From: Acidobacteriota bacterium
GTDB taxonomy: Bacteria; Acidobacteriota; Holophagae; Thermotomaculales; Thermotomaculaceae
NCBI GenBank assembly: GCA_027038695.1
Contig: JALWHA010000106.1
Location: 1 to 14,485 of the forward strand
DNA length: 14,485 bases
Direction: 5' to 3'
Shown one piece after another: positions 1 through 6,788 of this stretch. Below the pieces are notes generated by a model. The model had not been told where the DNA came from. It was given only the letters and a program-made list of their open reading frames with translations, and did not search any database. Position 1 is the first letter of the stretch. The number at the start of each line of letters is the position of its first letter. The position numbers and the translations under genes were made by a program.

Positions 1-667
1 AAAAAGTTGAGAGAAACATTGAGAAGGTTGCTATTACTGTGGCTATTGATACAGTATAGACAATGTCAAGGGGATAGATTGCGCCGTTGTCTTCTATCTC
101 AATCTCTTCAAGGTAATCGCTGTCTTCAAATTTGAAAAACCTTTTGAAAAATTTGCTTCCCGCTATAAAGAATAAGCCGATAATCAAGAAAGCCATTACA
201 ACATTATCGGCGGCAACGGCAGCAGCAAGGGTGTCTCCCTCAATCTTTAAAAGTTCTGAGATAGCAACAAAATTTATTGTGCCGCCTACATAGGTTGCCG
301 TAAACAATCCCAACGGCTTTAATAACTCTTTTGTTCCCCCAAGTATGAAAAACATTGTAATTGCACCTATAATTGTCCCTATTCCCCCTAAAATAAAGGC
401 TATTAAAACCTTTCCCGTTTCTTTGAATATAGAGACTAAATCCGCTTTGAAGAGAAACATTGGGATTGCAATTGGAACAATCCAGGAGTAAACAAAATCG
501 TAAACAGCGCTTTTTTCAGGCACAATGTGCAGGTTGGAGAGCAAAATCATGGAAAACATGCCAATTACAACGCCTGATATTTGTTTTCCCCACTTTGTCT
601 TTTTTTCAAGGATAAAGGCAATTGCAGTTATCCCTATTGTTATTCCAACTAAAAGGGATTGAGGCAA
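1..667 (-). CDS. DUF819-family multi-pass membrane protein (3' end beyond window)
   Basis: This partial gene is open from base 667 to the left edge, about 222 codons, with the C-terminus missing. I translated it by hand. Most of it is hydrophobic membrane segments. The stretch ATYVGGTINFVA followed by AAAVAADNVVMAF is the signature I associate with DUF819 (YjcL-like) proteins, a transporter-like membrane family whose substrate is not established. A cytoplasmic or loop acidic stretch (EDSDYLEEIEIEDNG) follows near residues 185-200. The start is TTG, four bases after GGAGG at 672-676. No ATG or GTG lies in frame between the preceding stop and residue 34, so TTG is the only sensible start. It begins 21 bases after the stop of the small acidic gene upstream and is presumably co-transcribed with it. 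Family assignment is fairly sure; function is unknown. Confidence 0.8.
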   Translation of the reverse strand, partial: MPQSLLVGITIGITAIAFILEKKTKWGKQISGVVIGMFSMILLSNLHIVPEKSAVYDFVYSWIVPIAIPMFLFKADLVSIFKETGKVLIAFILGGIGTIIGAITMFFILGGTKELLKPLGLFTATYVGGTINFVAISELLKIEGDTLAAAVAADNVVMAFLIIGLFFIAGSKFFKRFFKFEDSDYLEEIEIEDNGAIYPLDIVYTVSIATVIATFSMFLSTF

Positions 668-688
668 GTTTCCTCCCTCAAGGGTTGA

Positions 689-988
689 TTAGTCTATTTC
701 CCCGTGATTGTGCTCATGCTCATCATCAGCGTTTTCTGAAAGTATTTCAACAAACAAATCGCTTGTAACAAGGGAAGAGATAATGATACCAGTTAATGCC
801 GCTTTTTCGTCTTTTTTAAAGAATTCAACAAACCTGTCTAATGCCTGTTCCCAATCAGGGTCATCTGTTTCAAAATTCTGCTTGATTTCCTCTTTGTTTT
901 TAAACAGGTTTTGAAGTATGCCGTAAGCGGTATCGGTAACGTATTCGCCTAATTCTTCCAGACTGAATTCTTTTTTTTCTTCATTCAT
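689..988 (-). CDS. Small acidic protein with His-rich C-terminal tail, unknown function
   Basis: This 99-residue protein matches no family I recognise. Roughly the first 65 residues are strongly charged and probably helical (many Glu and Lys). A short hydrophobic run (ALTGIIISSLVTSDLFVEIL, about residues 64-83) follows, then a tail rich in Asp, Glu and His (DDEHEHNHGEID), which could bind a metal ion. There is no signal peptide and no clear membrane span. The ATG at 988 follows a good AGGAG site by about 6 bases, so the gene looks real. It is the first gene of a pair with the DUF819 membrane protein, so an accessory or regulatory role for that protein is a fair guess, no more. Confidence 0.75.
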   Translation of the reverse strand: MNEEKKEFSLEELGEYVTDTAYGILQNLFKNKEEIKQNFETDDPDWEQALDRFVEFFKKDEKAALTGIIISSLVTSDLFVEILSENADDEHEHNHGEID

Positions 989-1017
989 ACTTATCTCCTA
1001 CTAAATTTTATAAATAT

Positions 1018-1057
1018 ATTCTATTAGATTAGTATTCTTTAAACAATACAAAATCAA
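1018..1057 (-). promoter_or_regulatory. Candidate promoter of the small protein/DUF819 pair
   Basis: Two overlapping minus-strand matches lie upstream of the ATG at 988. One is TTGTTT (1041-1046), 17 bases, TAGAAT (1018-1023). The other is TTGATT (1052-1057), 17 bases, TACTAA (1029-1034). Neither is perfect and the region is very AT-rich, so this is tentative. Confidence 0.35.
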
Positions 1058-1136
1058 CATTTTAGATGAAATATTTAATTCTGCTTTTAATTGATAAAAA
1101 GTGTGTTTTCGTGGTTGATTAAAACTAATAAAATTG

Positions 1137-1165
1137 TTGACTTTGGATAGGTTAATTGATAATAT
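1137..1165 (+). promoter_or_regulatory. Promoter of tRNA-Leu
   Basis: TTGACT at 1137-1142 and TAATAT at 1160-1165 are separated by 17 bases. This is close to a sigma70 consensus and places the transcript start very near the first base of the tRNA at 1175. Confidence 0.7.
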
Positions 1166-1174
1166 TTTTATCGT

Positions 1175-1264
1175 GCCCGGGTGGTGGAATTGGCAGACAC
1201 ACAGGACTTAAAATCCTGCGGACCTTGTGGCTCCGTGCCGGTTCGAGTCCGGCCCCGGGCACCA
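1175..1264 (+). tRNA. tRNA-Leu, anticodon UAA
   Basis: This is a complete class II cloverleaf. The acceptor GCCCGGG (1175-1181) pairs with CCCGGGC (1254-1260), followed by discriminator A and an encoded CCA (1262-1264). The anticodon stem CAGGA (1202-1206) pairs with TCCTG (1214-1218) around a 7-base loop with anticodon TAA at 1209-1211, which reads UUA/UUG leucine codons. A long variable arm (1219-1236), with CGGA pairing to TCCG, is typical of tRNA-Leu. The T arm is GCCGG-TTCGAGT-CCGGC (1237-1253). No intron or defect is visible. Confidence 0.98.
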
Positions 1265-1316
1265 TTCAAGGTGCTTCAAAAATCCCCTTTAAAAATTAAT
1301 TTTAATTTTCTATTTG

Positions 1317-1345
1317 TTGACTTATTTTTTGCTGGAAAGTATCAT
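1317..1345 (+). promoter_or_regulatory. Promoter of the small four-helix membrane protein
   Basis: TTGACT (1317-1322) and TATCAT (1340-1345) have 17-base spacing, about 50 bases before the ATG at 1394. This gives the membrane protein a start of its own, separate from the tRNA promoter. Confidence 0.55.
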
Positions 1346-1382
1346 ATTTATATACAAATTTTATAATGTTGATAGGTTTTGA

Positions 1383-1390
1383 GGGAGGAG
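1383..1390 (+). promoter_or_regulatory. Ribosome binding site deciding the start at 1394
   Basis: GGGAGGAG stands three bases before ATG 1394. The in-frame TTG at 1379 would put this Shine-Dalgarno inside the coding sequence, so the ATG is preferred. Confidence 0.75.
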
Positions 1391-1393
1391 TAT

Positions 1394-1831
1394 ATGAGCT
1401 CAAAAAGCCTTTTTTGGACAGGGATTGTAGATGAGAAAAGCGCAAAAAAGGTGGCAAGGCAGGGGATCTGGGCTTCTCTTCTTGTTGGTGTACCAATGGC
1501 TATGTATGCTTTATATTTCAAAAAATACTATAGTTTAATTGACGTTTCATTGTATTTTATTATTGCTTTTGGGATTTTTAAAATGAGCAGGGTTGCTGCA
1601 TTTTCAGGCTTTTTGCTTTACCTTATTGAAGTGATAGTTACATTTCGTAATGGCCATAGCCTGAGGGTTTTGTGGATATTTGCAATGTTCTTTTTATTTC
1701 TTAACGGGATTAGGGGTACTATTTGTTATCACAAACTTATAGAAAAGAAAGGGGAAAGTATTGAAAAAAGTTTAGCCGACTATCAAGAAGAACTTGAAGG
1801 GAGACTAAACAATCCCTCTGAAAAATTTTAA
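1394..1831 (+). CDS. Small membrane protein with about four transmembrane helices, unknown
   Basis: The protein has 145 residues from the ATG at 1394, which I chose because GGGAGGAG lies just before it. I do not recognise the family. A basic N-terminal segment (residues 1-24, with SAKKVARQ) precedes four hydrophobic stretches at roughly residues 25-42, 49-65, 67-84 and 91-107. Short loops separate them, and a hydrophilic C-terminal tail rich in Glu and Lys (about 110-145) is probably a short coiled helix. There is no cleavable signal peptide. The gene stands alone between tRNA-Leu and a bidirectional terminator, with its own promoter. It is therefore a single-gene unit with no functional partner in sight. 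Confidence 0.75.
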   Translation: MSSKSLFWTGIVDEKSAKKVARQGIWASLLVGVPMAMYALYFKKYYSLIDVSLYFIIAFGIFKMSRVAAFSGFLLYLIEVIVTFRNGHSLRVLWIFAMFFLFLNGIRGTICYHKLIEKKGESIEKSLADYQEELEGRLNNPSEKF

Positions 1832-1836
1832 TAAAA

Positions 1837-1858
1837 AAGCCCGGAATTTTCCGGGCTT
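1837..1858. terminator. Bidirectional intrinsic terminator
   Basis: The inverted repeat GCCCGGAA (1839-1846) and TTCCGGGC (1849-1856) is extended by flanking AA/TT. On the plus strand it is followed by TTCAGTTTTTATCTTTTTTT, and on the minus strand by a TTTTTTATT run. It lies between the converging membrane-protein gene and the oxidoreductase operon and can serve both. Confidence 0.85.
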
Positions 1859-1879
1859 CAGTTTTTATCTTTTTTTTCT

Positions 1880-2788
1880 TTAAAATTGATAACTTATCTC
1901 TTCCAATTTTAAAAGCCTTTGCCAGTTTGAATCAACCTGAGCCTGTATCTCTTTCAATGCCTCTTCCGCTCCTTCTTTAAACAGATGCCTGAACCTTCCC
2001 TGCAATTTCAAGCACTCTGCGGCAGGTATGTCTTTTTTCGGGTAGTAATTGATTTTAACCCTGTGGTGTTCAACTTCAAACAGAGGGAAGAGCTTGGTTT
2101 CAACGGCAAGCCTTGCTATTGATATTGATTGAGACGGGTCTGTCTTGTGTCCGGGAGGGCAGGGTCCGTCAATCATAAGGAACCTGAAACCTTCCGTATT
2201 TTTTGCCTTTTCAACCTTTCTTCTAAAGTCTTGCATATATGCAAGCGAAATTGTAGCAGCATAGGGTATGTTATGAGAAGTAACCACTCCCATTAAGTCT
2301 TTAGGCCATGTTTTCTTATAGTTCGGGTTCGGGTTTGTTGTGGTTACCGCACCGTACGGTGTCGCCGTACTTGTTTGAATTCCGGTGTTCATATATGCAC
2401 CGTTGTTATTGCATACATAGATTATATTTTCCCCCCTTGAGGCCGCGCCTGATAATGATTGCAACCCTATATCAAATGTCCCTCCGTCTCCTGCAAGAAC
2501 AACGACGTGAGCATCAGTATTTCCCTGCCTGTCTAAAGCCGCCCTGACTCCTGTTGCGGTTGCAGGTGCTGCCGCAAAAACAGTGTGAACGGTACTTCCT
2601 TTTGCGTGGTTGTATCCGTAAGGCCCGGAGATAATTGAGTAACAGGATGCAGGGACTACATAAACGGTGTTTTCTCCTAATATGCTTGCAATATGCCTTA
2701 CAAGTAAAGACCAGCCGCACCCGCGGCAGCTTAAAGCACCGGGGTAAACCTTTTCTTCTCCTATTAAAAATTTATATGTTAGTTCCAT
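1880..2788 (-). CDS. porB: 2-oxoacid:acceptor oxidoreductase, beta (TPP-binding) subunit
   Basis: At 302 residues it matches PorB-type beta subunits in length. It binds thiamine diphosphate and the proximal [4Fe-4S] cluster that takes electrons from the 2-oxoacid. The cluster ligands expected for the family are visible: C21-x-x-C24, C49 and C210 (in DGPCPPGHK). The TPP/Mg motif begins GDGG at 100-103, and AYMNTGIQ (131-138) is the usual active-site stretch. Two details differ from common pyruvate synthases: Q-T-S at 138-140 where Q-R-S is usual, and CRGCGW around the first cysteines. GGAGG precedes the ATG. The gene is last of three, 11 bases after the alpha gene, and is followed by a terminator. 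Family is certain; whether the substrate is pyruvate is not. Confidence 0.93.
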   Translation of the reverse strand: MELTYKFLIGEEKVYPGALSCRGCGWSLLVRHIASILGENTVYVVPASCYSIISGPYGYNHAKGSTVHTVFAAAPATATGVRAALDRQGNTDAHVVVLAGDGGTFDIGLQSLSGAASRGENIIYVCNNNGAYMNTGIQTSTATPYGAVTTTNPNPNYKKTWPKDLMGVVTSHNIPYAATISLAYMQDFRRKVEKAKNTEGFRFLMIDGPCPPGHKTDPSQSISIARLAVETKLFPLFEVEHHRVKINYYPKKDIPAAECLKLQGRFRHLFKEGAEEALKEIQAQVDSNWQRLLKLEEISYQF

Positions 2789-2799
2789 CCCTTCCTCCC

Positions 2800-3987
2800 T
2801 TACTCAAAGTCAATCCAGATGACTTCTTCCGGATTATCGTTTAATTTTTTAATCATTTTTTCTATTGTTGTTGGGGAAACATCTTTGCCACCCATTCCGG
2901 CGTAGATATCGTACATTTTAAATTGCCTTTCCCCGTAAAGCGCCCTTTTCATTTCCTGCATCAATGCGCCTTCTTTTCCTCCTAAAAAGTTTCTCTCAAT
3001 AGGTGCAATTATTGCATTGTCAGGCAGAACTTTTAATGCTTCCAACACTGTTTTTTTCGGGAAAGGTTTTATAAGCCTTATTTTCAAAATGCCTACTTCA
3101 GGGTGGTTGTCCAATATTCCTCTTACCGTAGTTGTAATTGTTGAGGTGGTAACAAAAACAATTTTGGTGTCTTTTGTTATATTGACTGTTTCAAGTGCGC
3201 CGTAACTTCTACCGAATTTCTCCCCAAATTTGTTACCTACCTCGTTTACCATGTCTTCCACTTTTAATGCGTCTTTCCACCATGCGTATTCAAATGTCTC
3301 GTAGTCGTCTGGAGGAACAAGCCCTCCTATTGCTTTCGGGTGGTATCCGTCAATTTCAACCCCTTTCTTTTTCTTCGGAGGAAGGAATTCGTCAACTAAT
3401 TCCTGGTCTGGTACCCAGACGTTTTCACTTGTATGGCTTAAATAAAAGGCATCAAGTACAACCATGACCGGAATATCAAGTTCTTCGGTAATAATGTAAC
3501 TTTGAATGATTGTGTCAAGAACCTCTTGAGATGTTTCAGTGTATATTTGAACCCAGCCTGTATCCCTTTGTGCAAGGGAATCACTCTGGTCCGCCCAGAT
3601 GTTCCACGGTATTGAAGGCCTTCCCACATTGCAAACAACCATAGGAAGCCTGAAATGGGATATTGCGTGTAAAACCTCATGGGCATAGAATAAACCCTGT
3701 CCGCTTGTTGCCGTAAACACCCTTTCTCCAGCCATTGCCGCCCCCATTGCAGCTGCAAATACCGAGTGTTCGCTGTCCATGTTAATGTAGGTTGCGTCCA
3801 TTTCCCCGGTTGCCACCTTTCTTGATAGTTCTTCTACAATAGTTGTCTGAGGGGTGATCGGGTATGCCGGTATAAATCCTGCCTTTGCGAGTTTTGCTGC
3901 CTCTGCAGCCGCAAAGTTACCCTTTAAGATTTTAGGCTTGTGCCTTTTAAACTTAACAGTATTTTGAATATTTTTAACATCAGTCAT
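2800..3987 (-). CDS. porA: 2-oxoacid:acceptor oxidoreductase, alpha subunit
   Basis: The protein has 395 residues from ATG 3987. An in-frame GTG at 3999 would add MRWN but lies within the GGTGAGGTGG ribosome site, so the ATG is taken. It contains the alpha-subunit pyrimidine-binding domain with YPITPQT (near residues 42-48 of the ATG form), SEHSVFAAAMGA, FTATSGQGL, and the SQRDTGW-like AQRDTGWVQIY. The linker PDQELVDEFLPP and the C-terminal transketolase-like domain ending GMGGKDV are also present. Where pyruvate enzymes read roughly NRALSAPINIW, this protein reads GRPSIPWNIW, so the arginine is shifted by one position. That arginine region touches the substrate in the family, which leaves the substrate open. 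The start overlaps the end of the fused gamma/flavoprotein gene by 8 bases (ATGACTGA), so translation is coupled. Confidence 0.93.
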   Translation of the reverse strand: MTDVKNIQNTVKFKRHKPKILKGNFAAAEAAKLAKAGFIPAYPITPQTTIVEELSRKVATGEMDATYINMDSEHSVFAAAMGAAMAGERVFTATSGQGLFYAHEVLHAISHFRLPMVVCNVGRPSIPWNIWADQSDSLAQRDTGWVQIYTETSQEVLDTIIQSYIITEELDIPVMVVLDAFYLSHTSENVWVPDQELVDEFLPPKKKKGVEIDGYHPKAIGGLVPPDDYETFEYAWWKDALKVEDMVNEVGNKFGEKFGRSYGALETVNITKDTKIVFVTTSTITTTVRGILDNHPEVGILKIRLIKPFPKKTVLEALKVLPDNAIIAPIERNFLGGKEGALMQEMKRALYGERQFKMYDIYAGMGGKDVSPTTIEKMIKKLNDNPEEVIWIDFE

Positions 3988-6256
3988 GTTCCACCTCACC
4001 TAATGTAAAGTCAATTGCCGAGCACGGACATTCGTTGAAGCATATCCCGCACCCTTTGCAATAGTCATAGTTAATATTAAGCCTGCCAGTTTCGTCCAGA
4101 TATATTGCGGCATCGGGACAGAAGTTAAAGCAGTTTCCGCATTCAAAGCAGTCGCCGCAGTGCAAGCACCTGCCGCTTTCATTAACAATCTCTTCTTCGC
4201 TTAATCCTTCTACTACCTCGTCAAAGTTCATATAAAGGTTTTCGTCAAAGTGGGTTTTGTTTTTAATTCTCGGTATAGCAGGATAGTAGTCAAATTTAAT
4301 GTCTTTGGGGGTAACTGCCCTATGGAGCACTTCGTTTTCTTTATCGTAGAATGTATTTTGTAGCGTTGCGTCAACTTCTTTTGCAACAAGGTTTCCGCTT
4401 CCTATTGCTTCAACAACGGTTCCTCCCCAGGCCATATCCCCTGCACAGAAAACGGGGATTTTGGAGTTATAGTCAACTTTTCCCTGTTTGGTTTTTATTC
4501 TGTCTCCGAAAACGTGTTCGTCGTATTCCTGCCCTATGGCTTTAATGATGTGGTTGACAACTACGGTATATTCTGAGCCGTTAATAGGAATCGGCCTTCT
4601 TCTTCCCGATTCGTCAGGTTCGCCTAATTTCATTTTAATTATTTTCACTTCAATTTCGTTGTCGTTGATTTTATTAAGTTCAATAGGTGCGGTGAGGAAT
4701 TCAAAGTTTACCCCTTCCTCAATTGCCTCTTCCACTTCAATGTGGATTGCGGGCATTTCGTTTCTGGTTCTTCTGTAGAATACGGTAGGTTCCGCCCCTA
4801 ACCTTAATGCAGTTCTTGATACGTCAATTGCGGTATTTCCTCCGCCTATAATTGCAACCTTGTCTCCCTTTTTAATACCTGAAGTTTGGTTGTTAAGTTT
4901 GAATTCCCTTAAAAAGTCTATGCCGTCTAATGCCAATTCTTCGTTTTTCATTCCCATTGTGTAGCCTTTGTGGGAACCGACGGCAACTATTACCGCGTCA
5001 AAATCATTTTCAAGTTCTTTTACGGTAGCCTTTTTGTTTGTAATTATTTCAACTCCGCTATCTTTTATCCTTTTAATTTCCCTGTCAAGCACATCGTCAG
5101 GCAACCTGAATTTTGGAATACCTGCCCTCATCATACCGCCTGCTTTGGGCAATGCTTCAAAAACGGTTACGCCGTACCCCATATTTCTTAACCTTAATGC
5201 GGCTGTTAAACCTGCCGGGCCTCCTCCGATTACAGCAATCTTTTCTTTTTTGGTAATTTCAACCGGGGTAGGGGAGTAATCCTTGTTTTTGTCTCCTAAA
5301 AACCTTTCAATTGAACCTATGTTTAGACTTTCGTCGTAGTCTTTTCTATTGCAGTTCTGTTCACAGTAATGAGGACAAACCCTTCCGCATATTGCGGGAA
5401 AAGGGTTGTGCTCAAGTATAAGTTTAAACCCCTCTTCAAAACCTTTCTCTCCTGCTAATTTTACAAACTCCCTGACCGCGGTCCCTGCAGGGCAGTTAAG
5501 GGAGCAGGGTGCAGCGTTTGTGTGATATTCAGGGGTCAATACCCTCCAGTTTCCCGTTTTGTTCTTTGACATCGGGCCGTACCATTCAGGGTACTTAGGC
5601 AGTTCTTTCTTTTCCTTTTTCTCAAGTGCTCTTCTTTCTTCATAACTTAACTGTGTCTGTTTCGGTTTATCTGAGTTAAATGAGTCTATTATATAGGTGT
5701 AAGTATCGGTCAATCCGTTCACGCTGTTGTGTGCTACTTCTGCCGCTTCAACGTTTGCCTCCGGTTTGGTGGGAACGTTTGCCGCAATGATGTCTTTCGC
5801 AATATCAAGGGGTTCTCCCATTACCTTTAATATGGCTCCTATCATAGCCGAGTTAACGATTGGAAGTGCTTTGCTTCCGAGGCCTTTTTCAAGGGATATC
5901 CTCGTTGCCGGAACGGTAAATATGTTTTCGGTAAAGTTTTTAAATTTGTCTATTGGTTTTTCGGTGTTTAAAAGAGCGGCACCGTTTTTCTCCAATCCGT
6001 CAAAGATTGGAACCTGGTCTAATAGCGTTTCATCAAAAACAATAATTAAATCCGGGTTATAGATCTTACTTCTGTTCAGTATGGGGGTTTTGGAAACCCT
6101 TAAAAAAGCCTGTATCGGAGCGCCTGTCCTTTCCACTCCGAATGCGGGAAAGGCCTGAACATAGTACCCTTCCATCTGTCCGAAAATTTTTGCGAGAATC
6201 TCAAAGGCGGTAACCATTCCCTGTCCGCCGCGAGCATGGCCTCTGATTTCTAACAT
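3980..6256 (-). CDS. Fusion: oxidoreductase gamma subunit + GltD/NfnL-like FAD-NAD(P) module + two-cluster ferredoxin (delta)
   Basis: This 758-residue protein combines three units. Residues 1 to about 190 are the gamma domain of 2-oxoacid:ferredoxin oxidoreductases (GGQG at 10-13, AFPAFGVERTGAP). Residues about 240-640 are a GltD/NfnL-like flavoprotein. Its N-terminal cluster cysteines are C251, C255, C290, C294, C298 and C302. FAD is bound by GGGPAG (344-349), NAD(P) by GGGNTA (471-476) with YRRTRNEMPA (494-503), and the FAD-closing CAGD is at 604-607. Residues about 695-758 are a delta-like ferredoxin with C703/C706/C709/C713 and C733/C736/C739/C743, each CxxCxxCxxxCP, preceded by an extra C697-x-x-C700. 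Usual operons encode gamma, delta, alpha and beta separately; here the flavoprotein sits between gamma and delta. It should pass electrons from the alpha/beta subunits to NAD(P)+, or back. ATG 6256 follows AGGAGG. Automatic annotation may call it merely glutamate synthase small subunit. Confidence 0.92.
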   Translation of the reverse strand: MLEIRGHARGGQGMVTAFEILAKIFGQMEGYYVQAFPAFGVERTGAPIQAFLRVSKTPILNRSKIYNPDLIIVFDETLLDQVPIFDGLEKNGAALLNTEKPIDKFKNFTENIFTVPATRISLEKGLGSKALPIVNSAMIGAILKVMGEPLDIAKDIIAANVPTKPEANVEAAEVAHNSVNGLTDTYTYIIDSFNSDKPKQTQLSYEERRALEKKEKKELPKYPEWYGPMSKNKTGNWRVLTPEYHTNAAPCSLNCPAGTAVREFVKLAGEKGFEEGFKLILEHNPFPAICGRVCPHYCEQNCNRKDYDESLNIGSIERFLGDKNKDYSPTPVEITKKEKIAVIGGGPAGLTAALRLRNMGYGVTVFEALPKAGGMMRAGIPKFRLPDDVLDREIKRIKDSGVEIITNKKATVKELENDFDAVIVAVGSHKGYTMGMKNEELALDGIDFLREFKLNNQTSGIKKGDKVAIIGGGNTAIDVSRTALRLGAEPTVFYRRTRNEMPAIHIEVEEAIEEGVNFEFLTAPIELNKINDNEIEVKIIKMKLGEPDESGRRRPIPINGSEYTVVVNHIIKAIGQEYDEHVFGDRIKTKQGKVDYNSKIPVFCAGDMAWGGTVVEAIGSGNLVAKEVDATLQNTFYDKENEVLHRAVTPKDIKFDYYPAIPRIKNKTHFDENLYMNFDEVVEGLSEEEIVNESGRCLHCGDCFECGNCFNFCPDAAIYLDETGRLNINYDYCKGCGICFNECPCSAIDFTLGEVEHD

Positions 6257-6370
6257 GTCTCCTCCTCTTTCTATATCAACAAATTTTCAAATTTAGCCTG
6301 AACCTTTTGTCGCACTTTAGATTTTCAAATAACCTTGTTTTTTATTAAATTAGAAAAATCTCTCCGTTCA

Positions 6371-6400
6371 ATTCTATCGCTTAATTTAAAAAAAAGTCAA
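6371..6400 (-). promoter_or_regulatory. Promoter of the 2-oxoacid oxidoreductase operon
   Basis: On the minus strand TTGACT (6395-6400) is followed after 18 bases by TAGAAT (6371-6376). A run of eight T lies just inside the spacer. The leader to the ATG at 6256 would be about 105-110 bases. Confidence 0.6.
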
Positions 6401-6490
6401 GAAATTTAGGTGTTCTTAACGGCGAAAAAAGAGTTAGTTATTTCTTGTATACTTTGATATAATATGTTTGGAAAATTTTAAATTTTAAAC

Positions 6491-6519
6491 TTGAAAATTC
6501 AATTATTTGGGTATATAAT
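6491..6519 (+). promoter_or_regulatory. Promoter of rpsU-mutS2
   Basis: TTGAAA (6491-6496), 17 bases, and a perfect TATAAT (6514-6519) give a leader of about 50 bases to the rpsU ATG. This is the best sigma70-type match in the window, as expected for a ribosomal protein gene. Confidence 0.75.
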
Positions 6520-6564
6520 TAAAAAGTCAGTGTGCATTTTTTTTGTTTAAATATAAAAAGAAAT

Positions 6565-6575
6565 GGGGTGAGAGG
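6565..6575 (+). promoter_or_regulatory. Ribosome binding site deciding the rpsU start
   Basis: GGGGTGAGAGG ends three bases before ATG 6579. The longer frame from TTG 6543 would place this site inside the gene and add 12 residues not seen in S21 proteins. Confidence 0.75.
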
Positions 6576-6578
6576 TTA

Positions 6579-6788
6579 ATGATTACAGTTGAGGTAAGAG
6601 ACGGCGAGAACTTTGAAAACGCAATGAAAAGGTTTAAAAGAAAATGCGAAAAAGTCGGAATTCTTTCTGAAATCAAGAAGAGGCAGCATTACGAAAAGCC
6701 GAGTGAAAGAAAGAAGAAAAAGATTCTCGCTGCTCGTAAAAAGATGTTGAAGAAATTAAGGCTTGAAAGACGCCTAAATGGTGATTGA
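6579..6788 (+). CDS. rpsU: 30S ribosomal protein S21
   Basis: The protein is 69 residues and very basic. It starts MITVEVRDGENFENAMKRFK, the usual opening of bacterial S21, which binds the 30S platform near the anti-Shine-Dalgarno end of 16S rRNA and helps initiation. The middle has RKCEKVGILSEIKKR and YEKPSERKKKK, both family hallmarks, and the C-terminus is an Arg/Lys helix (RKKMLKKLRLERRL). Length fits the family. The start is fixed by the GGGGTGAGAGG site. It leads the unit and its last 11 bases overlap the beginning of mutS2. rpsU more often neighbours yqeY or dnaG/rpoD in other bacteria, so the mutS2 partnership is a local arrangement. Confidence 0.95.
   Translation: MITVEVRDGENFENAMKRFKRKCEKVGILSEIKKRQHYEKPSERKKKKILAARKKMLKKLRLERRLNGD

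Larger units (their letters stand above)
6257..6578. other. Divergent intergenic region, oxidoreductase operon and rpsU-mutS2
   Basis: These 322 AT-rich bases hold no convincing gene. They contain the minus-strand promoter of the oxidoreductase operon, the plus-strand promoter and ribosome site of rpsU, and a leader of about 107 bases before the oxidoreductase start. I see no clear riboswitch, operator dyad or terminator in that leader. Confidence 0.7.

Noticed and set aside
1181..1366. 61-codon open frame across tRNA-Leu
   Set aside because: It is a chance reading of the tRNA and the spacer, with no ribosome site.
1379..1393. Upstream TTG start adding MREEY to the small membrane protein
   Set aside because: It would place the GGGAGGAG ribosome site inside the coding sequence; ATG 1394 is correctly spaced.
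3988..3999. GTG start adding MRWN to the alpha subunit
   Set aside because: These bases are the GGTGAGGTGG ribosome site itself; ATG 3987 follows directly and overlaps the upstream stop in the usual coupled way.
3980..6256. Calling the fusion simply glutamate synthase small subunit
   Set aside because: No large subunit is nearby, and the N-terminal gamma and C-terminal delta domains, together with the alpha and beta genes, fix it as part of a 2-oxoacid oxidoreductase.
6458..6463. A second TATAAT upstream of rpsU
   Set aside because: No acceptable -35 box lies 16-18 bases before it; the downstream TTGAAA-17-TATAAT pair is better. It could still be a weak extra start.
6543..6578. TTG start adding 12 residues to S21
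   Set aside because: The S21 family begins at MITVEVRDG, and the ribosome site lies between the two candidate starts.
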